Origin: Pipra filicauda
Lineage: Eukaryota; Chordata; Aves; Passeriformes; Pipridae
Reading direction: 5' to 3'
DNA length: 64,000 bases
Assembly: GCF_003945595.2 (NCBI RefSeq)
Contig: NW_024104302.1
Span: 144,531-208,530, forward strand
Shown piece after piece: positions 35,728 to 48,600 of the stretch (position 1 is the first letter of the stretch; each line of letters opens with the position of its first letter). Below the pieces are notes generated by a model that was not told the origin of the DNA, did not search any database, and saw only the letters and a list, made by a program, of their open reading frames with translations. A program made the position numbers and the translations under genes.

Positions 35728-38700
35728 ACCTGCTGAAATAAAATCCCTCTACACTTCATTTTGCAAGTAAAACACATCATTTGTGCTTCTAACCTCAGCA
35801 GGTAACAACACACAACAACTCACTCCCCGAGCCCTGCAAGTATTTTCCACATCCACAACGTCCACCCACCAAAAGTTACAGCTATTCTACACAGCAGATC
35901 TTCTACCTGCCTTTTGTTACCACCTTCCAACATTTTATAGTTGCAGGACAGATGTTTACCCATTTAGAAAGAGATTTACATGAGAGGCAACTCTCAAAAG
36001 CTTTAATTAAGGAAACGTGACAGGCAAGTACAGGACGATCACCTTATTGATAAGCCAGTTATCACGTGCAGACTGTGTGCTTACAGTGACCCACATTTGA
36101 GAAACAGGCTTTTTTTCTGAATATTAATTAAAAAAAAGGTGAAGAACATACACAAGAACCACAGATTTTTACAACATAAACATGAGTACCTTCTATATCT
36201 ATTAACACCAGAGACTTGCACCTAATCTCCCTGGGACAATAAGAGTTTTAATAGTAAGAACATGCCAGAAATAATAAGAAATGCTACTGAGCTCCACTTT
36301 ATTTTGTTTCCAACCAGAAGCCCTCAAAATTAAACTAAAACCTGCTGTTTCCACTTGCTGGTCCACACAAGTGGCAGGGTTTGGTCAGCTCTGAGCAGCA
36401 ACTGAGGTCTCCTTCTGCAAGAATAATTCCCTCTTATGCCTGTGAATTCTCACTGGATATAAATAAACCAAATCAATTGCATCATCTGAGGTAAAGGAGG
36501 TTTCATCAATATGATGTCAGAAAGAAAAACAAAAGCCACAACACAACATTAACTGTCATCTCCCCAAACAAGAGTCTGGAAAGGTGAATAATTACAGGCA
36601 CAAACACCTTCACCTGGAAAACAAAGCAGCTGGAGATAAAAATCTCCATCGCTGTTAAGTTACTCTACAGAACAAAGTTGCTGTTAAGAGTCAAATCAAA
36701 AGGAATGTGGTTTTAAAAACAATGGGACATTTGCAGAAAGCAGCAGCCTGTCAAGAGTCAAAAATAAAAAATAAAATAAAAAAGCTTGAATTGTGGAATC
36801 TGGGTCTCCCCCATCCAGTATCAGAGAGATTTTGTTTTTCTTTCGCATAATCTGGGCAAGTTGCCCAGGAAATATGAAAAACTGAACTCAGGACTCAGGG
36901 AGCAAGTTAAACAAAAAACAGAATTGCCTTTTAAATTTAAAGACACATTTTCATTCAGTAGGTGCAGCCATACCAACCTTTGCTCAAAAGCATATGATTG
37001 TTCCCAAAACTTTTAACACCCCTCCCCGCCTCCTAAGTGGCACCAACTTCATACTTCATATTTTATACTTAATGCTTTAGAACAGGGCATAGACTGTCAG
37101 TAGAAAAAGTCCTTTGGAGTGCCTTGGGATAACTGACCAGGTCCTGGAGAGGAAATAACAGCCCAGAGAGCAGCAGAATTAAGTGTCCCAAATCACCAGA
37201 TCCCTGCCCAATCCAGCCGAGTTTCAATACTTCATTCTGCCTGGAGTTCAGCTCCCGGTCCCCAGGACACGACACAGCTCAGCTGACTGCAGCTCCCAGC
37301 CCACCACGACTGCCATGGCAGCAGCTAAAAACAAGATGAGCTGCAGAACCGAGGCACTCGTTTGACAGAAGGTGATGTTCCCTCACCCCTCCCAGGTTCC
37401 TTCTCACAGCCGTAATTACAGCTGAGCCTGGCTGGCTGTTTAGTGCGAGGTGACTTCCCAGTCACCTTCCCATCGCATCCTCTGTCGCTGCAGACCTCGA
37501 CAGGAAGTTATAAAGATTTCAGACAGACCTTTCCCAACGTTTGATAGAGCTGAAAATGAGAAATCTTTCAGGCCCACCTTCTGCTAAGGCCCGAAGCAGC
37601 TCCCGATACAGAAATATGTATTTCGATTAAACTTTCCTTTCCACCAAATCTTAAAAAAAATAATAAGTTTGCAGCAAGAGATTAACTCAGGCACAGATGA
37701 GGATGAGGCCTGTTTGGGCTGACAGCTGCTCCCATTTCCCCTCCTGAGAAGCGATTTTGTTACCATTTTTCCTCGTTTTAGCAGATAAACAGCACACTTT
37801 CATTGCTAAATTCTGACACTGCGCTGGCAAAACTCTGCTCTCCAGTCCTCCCAGCTATTAACATATCCCATTTCTCCATTTGTCTCACTCTCTAGACCGA
37901 GTTCTCCTTTGGCAGTCACCTGCTGACAGCAGGGGCAGGGCAGATACAGACTGATTTTCTAACCTTCTTTGAAAAAAACCTGAACGGGACCTTATCCAAA
38001 CTCTCCTCTTCCAAAAACACGGCTCTGAACTCGGGCTGATGAGGACACGCACAGGGTTTAATGGAATTATGTTTACTCAAGGCCTGCATCACCCAGACTC
38101 TTGGTGATTTGGGTATGACAACTCCTGGCCCAGCTGAGAAAGAACAGAAAGCTTTTATTCCAATTTAAACGATTTGTCACAGAAAAACTGCATCCTCAAA
38201 GACACAGTTAAACCGCTGTTTACAGGGAAGGATTCTCAAACCAAGCCTTTGCTGCTTTTCATTCCAGATAGACATTGTATTCCTGGAAGTCATGAGCTGG
38301 GACATGGTATTTATAAAATGCAGCAGCGGAAACGGTGCTTCTCAGATCACCTGCCATTCCAGAGGCTCTTTTTAATGGAAGGATAAACACTGTGAAGAGA
38401 GGCAGGCGTGCAGAACTTACTTATTATTTGGTCTGATTGCTATGTGATCCACCTGAGACCCTTCCAGGAATTAAATTCCCATTCAGGCCTAAGTTGGCCC
38501 ACCTGTTTCCCTCACAGTCCAGTAAAAAAAAAAGAAAAAATGCAAAAGATCAGGCTAAATGAGGATGGGCAGAGATAGCACTGACCCATTCTCAAAAAAC
38601 AGAAAGATATAATTTTCCAGAAAAGGAAAATTATACGGAAAGGGGGTGGGGGGGAGGCCCATAAATCAAAATATGTGCTGCTTGCCCTTTCCTCCCACTC

Positions 38701-39555
38701 CCCAAGCTTTAGCCTTTCCCCTGGGCTGGGCCTAAGAACCCTCAGGCCTTATCTTTACCTCACTGCACACTGAGTCTCATCTTCCCTGGAAAAGCCTTTA
38801 GAGGTTCCTAAGGACAGGCGGCGAGTGGAGCCCAAGCAGGGAAGGGTGGAGTGCTGGAACTCCAGAGACAAGTCTTTGTTCCAAGCGTTCCTTAGATAAT
38901 GGCAGTGGCCTTCACCAAAACACAAGTTATAAACAGGGCAAAAGGAAGTGACTTTGGTCACAGAACTGCTCGGTTTTCACCCCTGCCTTGCGTGATGTCA
39001 GAACCTCCCCAGCTCTCCGGTTACCGGATGATCTCCGAGAGCAAATGAGACTGAAATACAGCATAAAAAAAAAACAAATACAAGGCAAAAGAGGGGGGGA
39101 AAAAAGGCGTAAGAGAAACACACACAGCCACATCTGCCTGGTCATCTGCTGCTTTATCACCTCTGACGACGAACACAAGTCATCCTCATTGCTAAATCAT
39201 TACAAATCAGCTATAACAGGACCACAACCAAGTTCCACAATTAACTGCTCCTGCAGCATATCAATCCATTAAGCCCTACACAGCTGTGCTACCTTGGCAG
39301 TGTGGCTACAGGGAAAAAAAAAAAAAAAAACCACCATCCCCGTCCCTCCCGCGCCAAAAAACACGCCGCCCATATCTGGTCTCCGAGGGCGGGCGAAGGC
39401 CGACACCAAGGGGAGGGAAACTGAGCTCCCGGGATCCTGGTCCCAGCAGCAACCTGGGGGTTCCCCCAGCTTCTCCTTCACCGCCCCCAGGTCAACTCTG
39501 TTGCACTTCCCCCTTCGCTGGTTTAAAAAGGCTGCTGACTTCTCAATTAAAGAAA

Positions 39556-39579
39556 ATATATATATATATATATATATAA
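39556..39579. repeat. (TA)12 microsatellite
   Basis: Uninterrupted AT dinucleotides about 1 kb from the CpG island. Confidence 0.95.
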
Positions 39580-41159
39580 TCAGATTGAGCAGCGTCGCTG
39601 TTCCCGTGCCAGAATGGAAATCCAAGAGGACTACGCTAAAGCAGGGAAGAGCATCGGAGGTTCCTCCATGAAAACAAAGGCTATAAAAAGGACAAATATG
39701 GTTTTAAAGCGAAAACGCTTCTGTACAAACAGAGCCCCGGATTCCTCCCCACGGCAGAGGTTCGGTCTCACGCACGGACACACGTCACACCTCAACCACC
39801 CCCCCCAAAATGTTTTATCCCCCCCGCTGGCAGCGGGACCGACCCACACAGAAGTCCTTCCCGACTTTCCCACCCCGGAGAAACGGGCCTTGTCCTCACC
39901 TTATTTTTAGAGGCACAAAGCGCCCTGTACACAACACATGACATGATGTAACCACCACCACGGCCGTGGCCCAAACCAGTTCAAAATATAATGGTCAGTC
40001 AAAACAAATAAAAAACCTGCAGTTCCTCCCATATCCTGACCGGTTTCATGGAAAACTACAGTTTGTCATTCAAGTGCATTTTACATAACAGGGAATATAA
40101 TCTATGGAGTGCCTGCCTTCTGCTCCACCTGGACACAAATTTAAGGAGCGAAGGGATGACACCTCCGTTTGGAAGGAGGGTCTGATCTTTGGGGAGAAAA
40201 CGAGGTTAGTTCCCGATATAATTACCGCTTTCTTTTTCCTTCTACATGACCCCCATTTATACCCCAAATGACGGAAATTTCTCCGTAATCAAGCACTAGA
40301 AGATGCTAATCCCATGATGGAAGTAAACACACGTAGGGATCACAGCAAGCATTTCAGGATAGCCGGACTCTTCCAGCTCGTTTGGGGGAAAATAATTCTG
40401 GATCGGTGCGAAATAAATAAAATACAAAATACGCGGCCGGAAAGTAAATAGAGGGAAATGGTTTTGGAGCTCGAAGCCACCTGGAAAATGACGCTATTGT
40501 GCACCCCGGGAGCAGGGAGAGCGCCCGGGTGACACGGCTCCCGCCGGTGACAGCCCACCGGGATTACCGGCACCGCTCCGCTCCTATTTTCCAGCCGGAT
40601 TTGGGGCCGCGGGAGGACCCGCTCCCTTCCACGCGTTTTGCAAGATTTGAGGTTATGCAATTTAATTTTTTTTTTCTGTTTACTTTTAAAACTTCGCGTG
40701 TGCGTGTGTGTGTGTCCCCCCACCCTCCCCTCCAACCCCTTTCCCCCAGGTTAGGGAACGGTGCCCCCCCCCCCCCAACCTTCCCCTCCCTCCCGTCCCT
40801 TCCCCTCCCCGGGGGCAGCGCGGCCACGTGAGAGGCCCCGACCCGACCCTGCGGGACCCCCGGGGGTGGAATTTTCAATTTAAAGCGGCGCCGCCGCCCC
40901 CGGTGCTGCGGTTCCCCGGGGCGGGGGGGGTGCGGGTGTGCGGGTAAGGGGGGGGGTGCGGGGGGGCGGGGGTGGTTCTCCCGCGGCGACCCCCGCACTT
41001 TCCGCCGCACCGGGGGAGGGGAAAGGGAGGCAGGGGGTGCGGAGAAGTTGGGGCGCGGCGCCGGCGGGGCCCGGCGGGGCGCGGCGGCTCTAACAAAGGG
41101 GCGGCGGGGGAGGCGCGGCGGGCGCGGGGCGAAGCGGGCGCGGGGCGAAAGCGGCACTT

Positions 41160-41167
41160 ACCACGTG
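41160..41167 (-). other. Minus-strand splice donor overlapping an E-box
   Basis: Exon end CACGTG (41162-41167) followed by GTAAGT. The CACGTG is also a USF/MYC-type E-box. Proposed end of KANSL1 non-coding exon 1. Confidence 0.6.
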
Positions 41168-41774
41168 ACGAGCGGCGAGCGCGGTCCGGGCGGGCTCGGC
41201 CGCGGCGAAACGGGCGCAGTTCGCAAAACAAACCCGAGCGGGGCTTCCCCCGCCTCTCCGGGGACGAGGGGCGGCAGCCGCGGCGCCGCCGCCGCCACCC
41301 CCCGGCGGCCCCCCCCGCCCGCCCCGGCGGAACGGGGGATGGGCTCGCCCGGCTCTCCTCGCTCGGCGGCCGCAGTGCTGGTGGAGAGGGGGGGGGATGG
41401 GGGGGGAGGGGGGGAGCGGGGCCCCCCCGCCCCCGGGTCGGAGCGCTGGGCGGAGCGGGCGCTGCGGCGCTTCTCGTCGGCGCGCCCCGGTTTTCCCCCC
41501 CCTGCGCTCCGGGGCGAGCGCGGCGGCGGCGGCGCGGCTCGAAAATGGCGGCCGGGCTCCTTCCCTGCCCTCCCCCTCCCGTCAGCCGGAGAATGCACCG
41601 GGGGGAAGGAGGAGGAGGAGGACGGGGAGGAGGCGGGGGGGTAAAGGGGGGGGGGGAGGGAGGGGAAGAGCCGCCGCAGCGCCCCCGGCGGCCGCGCCGC
41701 GCAGCGCAACCCGCCGCCCGCCCGCAGCCCGGGGGGCCCCGCCGAGCGCCCGCCGCGGCCGCGCGGAGGAGCTG

Positions 41775-41895
41775 CAGTGCGGGAGGGGAGGGGGAGAGGG
41801 AGGGGAGGGGGAGAGGGAGGGGAGAGGGAGAGGGAGGGGCGGGCATCGGGCGCCGCCGCCGCCGGGGAGGGGAGGGGAGGGAGGGGAAGGGGCGG
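41775..41895 (+). repeat. G-rich polypurine tandem tract
   Basis: About 120 bp, almost entirely G and A apart from a CpG patch at about 41838-41864, with repeated gggaggggagggggagag units inside the CpG island. Such tracts can form G-quadruplex or triplex structures; this is inference from composition. Confidence 0.8.
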
Positions 41896-41950
41896 ACCCG
41901 CCGCCTTTTGTCCGCCCGCCGCTGCGGGAGGCTGCGCCTGCCGCCGGAGC

Positions 41951-41965
41951 CCGCCAGGGGGCGCC
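41951..41965 (+). promoter_or_regulatory. CTCF-like motif
   Basis: CCGCCAGGGGGCGCC fits the CTCF core consensus closely. It lies 22 bp from the ZNF143-like site. Motif match only; occupancy unknown. Confidence 0.55.
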
Positions 41966-41987
41966 CGCCGGCGCGGCGCCGCGCGGG

Positions 41988-42006
41988 GCACGCCGGGAGT
42001 TGTAGT
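41988..42006 (-). promoter_or_regulatory. ZNF143/THAP11 (SBS) motif
   Basis: The minus strand reads ACTACAACTCCCGGCGTGC, a near-exact match to the ACTACAATTCCCAGCATGC class element that is common in core promoters of housekeeping genes. Its strand agrees with a minus-directed promoter, though the motif works in both orientations. Confidence 0.7.
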
Positions 42007-43134
42007 GCGGGCTCTCCCCTGCCGGGGGACACACACGGCACACACAGACCCCGGCCCGGCCGGGACCTCGCCGGGATAACCATCCCCTCCCCGAAACACA
42101 GACTGCACGGGGTGGGGTTTTTCACCGAAAAGCCGCTCTCTGGAAGAAGAATTTAAAAAGCGACTTGCACTGTTTCAAGTGTTTCTCCCCCCCCCCCCAC
42201 CAAAATAGCACACCGTGCTCTTCCCGTCTCCACCCGCTGCACCGGGACATCTCTGCCGGCTCGTCTCGCGTTCCCGTTCTGGGAATATCAGCTTTATTCC
42301 CAGAAAATCTGCCTAAAGATTCCATGGCAATTCCAAAGCTCCCCGACACCCCGATCCAGCCCGGATTTGGGGGTGTCCCCGCAGGACAAGGGCTCCGGAC
42401 GGAGCTGTCCCTGCTCCCACAGCCCCAAACCTGCCGCCCCCCATGCTACAAACAGGATTTTGGGCCAATGTCCTGAGGAGACGCGGGGTTGGAAGCCTCA
42501 GGAGCACGTCTGCAGCCCAGCAAAGAGGGTTCCTCCCGCCCCCCCTCCTCTCCAAACTCCGTCTGGCCACACGCAGGACACGCCACGAGCAGCGAACGAT
42601 TAGTTTGGGACTGCAGCAACCATTTCACCGCTTTGACCTTCGGTCTGGCCGCCTGCAGGAGGGTCACACCGAGTGTCCCCCAGCACAGACAAAGCCCTTC
42701 ACCCTCACACTCGGGGTGCCACCATCCCGCTCGATATTCCTGCCAGGAAAGGCAAAGGCCCTCCCCCTGCTCCGGCGTCGGTTTTGATTTGAGATCTCGC
42801 CCAGCTCTCCCCTCGCTAGAGCTGTGCTGCCTCTACAGCAGGAATGCAGCTCTGCCAATAAAAAAAAGTGCTTTATACCATCGTTTGCCTGCAAAGGGAA
42901 AAAGCTCCAGCAGTGCCAGCTCCGTGCTCTGTCACAGAGGAGAACCTGCCCCGGGGAGTTGGGTTTAAAGAGAAGAACAAAACCTGTCCTGCTCGGCTGC
43001 AGGATTAGGTAAGGATGAATCCTGTCTCCATAGCCAGTACAGCCAATCCTGGTCTGGATTATGCAGCACACAGAGGCAAATTTATTTCCTCCTCTTGCTT
43101 CACATCCCACCACCACTCAAGGGGAAAAGCAACC

Positions 43135-43245
43135 ACAGAATATCTTGAGCAGGAAGGGACCCACAGGGAACATCCAGTCCAGCTCCAGGCCCTGCACAGG
43201 ACACCCCAACAATCCCACCCTGTGCCTGAACACTCCCCTCTAAAA
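43135..43245 (-). mobile_element. Short CR1 3' fragment, minus strand
   Basis: Contains agcaggaagggacccacagg and the cagctccaggccctgcacag block, matching the second CR1 subfamily seen at 30.6 kb. Confidence 0.75.
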
Positions 43246-43673
43246 AGCATTTGGAGATACAGGGTCGAGACACTGCTGCTGCTCTTTAAAATCCAACACA
43301 TTGCTTAACAAATCACCACAGAACCATCACTACCACTGGTTTTTTTGGGTCAGGAAATGCACAGGCAACATATTTCATCATTTTTCTACGGGCCTGTGTG
43401 GCCACCTGGGCTCACAGCCAGAACCACCCCAGAGGTGACTGCTCACCATACAAATGCTCAAAACTCAGCTCACACCTAAGTGTTTTTTCTAAGAAAAATG
43501 TCCAACTAAGGACAGCAGCAAGACCAATGCTGGGTTTTATGCCCTGGCAGGGAGCTACAGACAGCCAGCTCCACTCCTGTGCTGTCCCTTGCAGTCCCAG
43601 TTGTCCCCTCCCTCGTGGCCATTCCCCATCCCAACACAGCAGTTACCCCATTCTCAGCACTTTCATGCAGAAC

Positions 43674-43676
<3 letters not shown>

Positions 43677-43706
<30 letters not shown>
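43677..43706. repeat. A30 homopolymer
   Basis: Thirty A residues with no recognised retroposon upstream. Length may be unreliable from assembly. Confidence 0.9.
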
Positions 43707-43709
<3 letters not shown>

Positions 43710-45419
43710 TGTGTGGACCTTGAACTGGGCTTTAAGTCAGTGATGAAACAGTGCCAAGGAGGGCAGCAGGGCAGTGTGTTATCAGCAACCCCACATCCAG
43801 CACAGAACAGGGTCACATGGAGAATGTAATCTATTCTTAAGGGTAAAAAAATGCCATTTCTGACAGACAGTTGCATGATGAACTCAGAAGCAGCTCCACA
43901 CACCCTCCTGATCTGCTCACCACACTTGCAGAGCTCTTTAGGAACACAGGACACAGGACCCTACAATGGCATGCAAACTTCTGATTTTTTTTTTTTTTAT
44001 GTACCTTGAATTCAGCTCAGCTAAAAAGCAGAAGTAGCAGCAAATGTGGTTTTATATACTGGAGCAGAAGAGAGGGGACAATCTGTTGTGGAGGAAGTTA
44101 AAAAGGACTTCCTGTGCAATAAAGTTTCTGATCTTTTGTTGACTCTGCAGTGCAGAGTTTTCTGCTGAGGCACCTGACCAAGAGCCCAGATCTCCTGCCT
44201 GACAGTCCAGCACAGGTCTGGATCTTCCTGCAGCACAGACACAGCTGCAGCTTCCGTTGTCCAGCCTGATCTGGAGATGATGTAGCAAAAATTGCTGTGC
44301 AGCCCAAAATTATACAGCTTTGGCCTCTGACAAGTACCTTCCTTCAGCCCTTCCAGGCTCCATTTCCCACTCGAAATTGTGCCACAACATCTCCAGGTCA
44401 CCTGGCAACTCCTGGACCAGGCACCCCCACCCACAAGTCCCTCACACAGGTTGTTCCTGCTCTTGAGATGCTCCACATGAACAAGAACAGCTCTCCCCAG
44501 TGAATCCACATTTTTACTGCATCATCCTTTAAGTCCTCCTATGAATCACCCTCTATCCAGAACACACAAACCACAACATCTGGTGAGAGTTGTGTACCCA
44601 GCTCCTCTAACCTGATTGCTGCCTCATCTCTCCCACCTATTAATCCTCATGACTTGCTTCGATTGCACCTGCCTCAGAAATTTAACAGTCTCTGCACAAT
44701 AAGTACGTGCACAGTTGTACATAAAGCTATATTAACACTTTTAAGTGATAATATTTAAGACTTTTGAGCCTGCAGAGATGCTAAATCAGTTTGGGAAACA
44801 CCCTGGAGGTGGAAAAGGTGATGGCCACCGAAGAACAGAGCGATGAGACCCTGCAGGTACCACCACAACTTCTGCATCTTCACTTGCAACCTCATCCTAA
44901 CAAAAAGCAAGCTCAAATGTCAGTGGCCACAGAGGCTTCAGAAGATGCAAGACTTGCCTGGTTTAAAGCTAAATATAGATAAGCTGCAGCAACAAGAGAC
45001 CTTTGCAGTGATCACTGCTCTCCTGATATTCTCCTTCCCCAGAATCATGGTAAGGAAGACATTCCCTAGCATGTGCCAGCCACCCATTCTGAAAATGCTC
45101 ACTAAAAGGGAAAGAAAAAGGGCAAAGTCCTTAAAAAACAGAAAGTGGAGGCACCCGAAGGCAAACAGAGGCTGGCAGAGCTCAGCAACCCCTCCCTGAT
45201 CAGGCAGGTATCTGTTCAAGTAACATATCCTAAGGTGAGCTACAAACCTGGATCTTCCTTGGGGACTTCTGGATCAATGGAATTTTAGTTTCCTTGATAA
45301 GAACAGGAAATGAGTATACTACTATGCAGCCAAAAAAGCTGAGTGATTGATCTAAGTTAAACTGCTTGTTGAAAACCCCCTTGATGATTTAGATTTGATA
45401 CAGAATTCCAAGGACAACA

Positions 45420-45695
45420 CAGAATCCCAGAATGGTTTGGGTTGGAAGGGACCTTAAACACCACCCAGTTCCACCCCCTGCCACGGGCAGGGACACCTCC
45501 CACCAGCCCAGGTTGCTCCAAGCCTTGTCCAACCTGGCCTTGGACACTTCCAGGGATCCAGGGGCAGCCACAGCTTCTCTGGGCAACCTGTGCCAGGGCC
45601 TCCCCACCCTCCCAGGGAAGGATTCCTTCCCAATATCCCATCTATCCCTGCCCTCTGGCAGTGGGAAGCCATTCCCTCTTGTCCTGTCACTCAGT
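45420..45695 (-). mobile_element. CR1 fragment, minus strand
   Basis: Reverse complement of the CR1 3' end, 3' UTR core and about 100 bp further. Very close to the copies at 32355 and 58070. Confidence 0.9.
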
Positions 45696-48600
45696 GCTTG
45701 TTTTCATATTGGAGTATTTACTCTCCAGACCATCAGCACCTCTCAAGGTCACCCAGGTCACTTCAGGATAAGCAGATGAGGGGGAAATTATTTAAACTGC
45801 AGTGAACTCGAGGGGCATTTGTTCCTGTGATACCCCAATGAGATACTCTAAACCAGTGAAGGTTTCCATGCATGTTTCTATGTATGGTTTGTGCTGTGAA
45901 ATGTATTCCCATGGTTTCCATAGGGATGAGTGGCTGGGAATGTCAGGCTGTTTAATGAAGGTAACAAACCTCACCACTGTGTGTTTGAGTCCCTGCCAAA
46001 GGCGTTGGTCTCCTCCTGCCAAAAAGCACTGGAATACTCCCCACTGTTGCATCAGACCAAGGCACATTGGGCAGAAGAGGCTTCACAGAGTCCTCATGGG
46101 AATTTCTATTTGTTCCAGTTTGGGGAACACAGAGAAACACTTCCTGAAGAAGAACATCTGGCTGAGTACCCACAATAAAACACCCAGAATTTTCAAGCTG
46201 TTACTCCAGCTGGGGAGTGATAGCTGGGTTTTATCAACTTGCAGAGGGAAAAGCATCCAAATCTACATTTAATTGCAATCATGTATCACGTAGGTGCCCG
46301 TGACCTGCCATAAATATTAACATGTTGGCTTCCATCCATCCAAAACACAGGTATGAAACTGCACAAGAAGGGCAAGGATAAGCCTCAGATCCCAGGTTTG
46401 ATGGATATTTGCTCAGGAAACACTGTGATGGCAGGAACTGAGGTAATACTTTATGGATGATTTGTGCAGAACACACTCTGTGACCCCAGACATTTAATGA
46501 TGCAAGCAGTAACATTAAACAGAAATGAAGAGCAGAGTAAGTAAGGTGACAGCTCACCTTTAAAAGCTGCATTCCTCCCATTTCAGGTAGTTGTATCATG
46601 GGAGAGGAAAGGGCAATGTGATCTAACTTGCACTGACCATTTAAAGCCCATGTCTTATAAAACCATGAGACAGAGGCTAATGGAGTTTTAGGGGACAGCC
46701 CTTTCAAACCTGAACACTGAAATAATCCTGATGGGTTTGTGTATTTACAGCAGAGACATTTCACACTGTGTTCCCACTGCTGGGGTAATATTTGGGTCCA
46801 CCACGTGATAGACAAATAGAGTAAGCTTTCATGTAAATAAAAGTTAGAAGAATTGGGCAAAACCCCAGCAACTGGTTAACAAGCACTGGTGTGCTACCAG
46901 CACAGGGCTGAGAGGGAGACTGGGTTTATTCCTGCTGCACAACTCAACCCTCTCTCCCTCTCCCAGTTGGAAAGTCCTGATCCACTCTCCTCTATCCACA
47001 AGCCATGGCTGAAGCTCACAGAACATCGCCAGGGATTCAACCTGCACCAAATCTTGCACCTCAAGCTCCCTGAGTGAGCCAACAGCAAACCCAAAACTCC
47101 CAAATCCAGCCTCCAGTCGCTGCTGACCCCGGGAGGTGACAACTCTCCCTCTGCCACGACCAACACTGACACCAGTTTTGGGTCTGTTTGTTGGTTCATG
47201 TCACAGTCATCTTTTTCACACGGCTTTCCTCAGATCCACTAACAGAATTAATTTCTAATTCTGCTGTAGGGCACTTGGAACATTTCTACTGCTGTTTGGA
47301 TTTCTAGACTTGGGGGAGAAAATTACCACTCTGTTGGTAGCTGCTCCTGATTCAGTTTAATCCTAAACTGGAGCAGCAGTTTCACCAGACTGAATCAGAG
47401 CTGATAAGCAGGGTATTAGATTATTTATTCCTTTGGTCTTGCTGAAGAATCAACCAGCCCTTGACATCAGGGCTGTGCTCTGAGACCTCCTGTTCCAGAG
47501 ATAACACAACCTGCAAGTCTGAGCCCTGAGTTTCAGGGCTTCACACAAATTCCTCAGCCCCGGACAAATCCACCTGCCTTCACACCCTCAGCAACACAGC
47601 CAGAAATCAAAGCTCACGGGTGAAAAACTCACGTCCCTACAGGCTCTTCTTACCAACAGCACTTCCTATCACAGGTCCAGCACGGGAGAATCGGTGCCCA
47701 GGCAACCACGGGGAAATGGCAACGCTGAGGAGAAGGCAGGGAGTCCCCGTTCCTGTGGCCATGGCAGAGCCAGCCCTGGAGCAGCACAGTCTGCACGTTC
47801 CTGGGAAGGACCAGGCAGACCTTCCTGCTCCTCTGCTCCCAGAAACCTCCCTCCCCTTTGAGGAGCTGCAGGTAACAGGCTTTACAAAACTCAAGGGCTA
47901 TAATGGAGTCAGTCTCTTCTGTAATAATAAAGCATCATAAATTCTGACAATAATATTGGGTGGTAGATCTTGAGCACAACTCAAGGCCAGGACAGCCCTC
48001 AAACAGCTCCTAATCACACAGGTAAAGCAATTGGCACAGGAACAGATGACACAGTCACACACTCCAAAAATCAAGGTCCAACTAGACCCTCACCACAAGA
48101 AGCAGAAGCCTCTTAAGTGGAGATGCTGAGTGGACACAACAGCCCAACACGACCCCCCTCAGCACCCCCACAGGCACAGCTCTTTCCCCTCGGCTCCTGC
48201 CGAAGCAAAAAGGACTGGTGTGATCCTCTCATGTCCCCTTCCCTCATCTGCTCCATCAGAGACACCCTCCAGGGCCTCCCAAACCCCAAGCTGGGGTCTC
48301 TCTGCAGTGCCCAGGCTGCACACAGAGGCACCACCCGCGGCCTCCCCGGCCACTGGCACCATCTCTCCACTCCACCAGGGCTTCAGCGCCCTTACATCTT
48401 GCTTTTCTACTCCTCCCGAGTTTTCCAGGCTGCAGTAAGAGGCCAAGGAGCCACACTGGGAACCAGAACATTCTGCCAGGCAGAGCTGTGGGCCGTGTGC
48501 CCCTCCTTGGCTGGGCACACACGGGACTCACCCCAGGCTACACGAGCACCCACACGGGTACCAGGCTCCACTCAGCCACGAGCCAAACCCCAGCAGCCTG

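Larger units (their letters stand above)
30430..41161 (-). other. KANSL1: Probable first intron of KANSL1
   Basis: Lies between the acceptor at 30430 and the strong donor at 41161 in the CpG island. Apart from CR1 fragments (30.6 and 32.4 kb) and simple repeats I see no gene. Joining of this donor to this acceptor is inferred, not shown. Long stretches such as 31.1-32.3, 33.2-35.4 and 35.8-39.5 kb hold no recognised feature. Confidence 0.6.
40530..42075. promoter_or_regulatory. KANSL1: CpG island, candidate main KANSL1 promoter and non-coding exon 1
   Basis: Very GC- and CpG-rich region of about 1.5 kb. On the minus strand it has a consensus splice donor at 41162/41161 (CACGTG then GTAAGT), so a non-coding first exon ending at 41162 is likely, with transcription starting somewhere between about 41.3 and 42.0 kb. 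It contains a ZNF143/THAP11-like site, a CTCF-like site, a purine tract and an AAAATGGCGGCC YY1-like word on the plus strand (41542-41553). The YY1-like orientation would also fit a divergent plus-strand transcript. Long open frames on both strands are composition artefacts. Assignment to KANSL1 rests on orientation and on being the nearest upstream island. Confidence 0.7.

Noticed and set aside
39286..39671. Plus-strand frames around 39.3-39.7 kb
   Set aside because: They run through an A17 tract and a TA microsatellite; no family resemblance.
40875..42156. Open frames of about 390-420 codons on both strands
   Set aside because: They lie in a CpG island where stop codons are rare. The translations are Pro/Arg/Gly/Ala-rich with no domain, and both strands are open at once.
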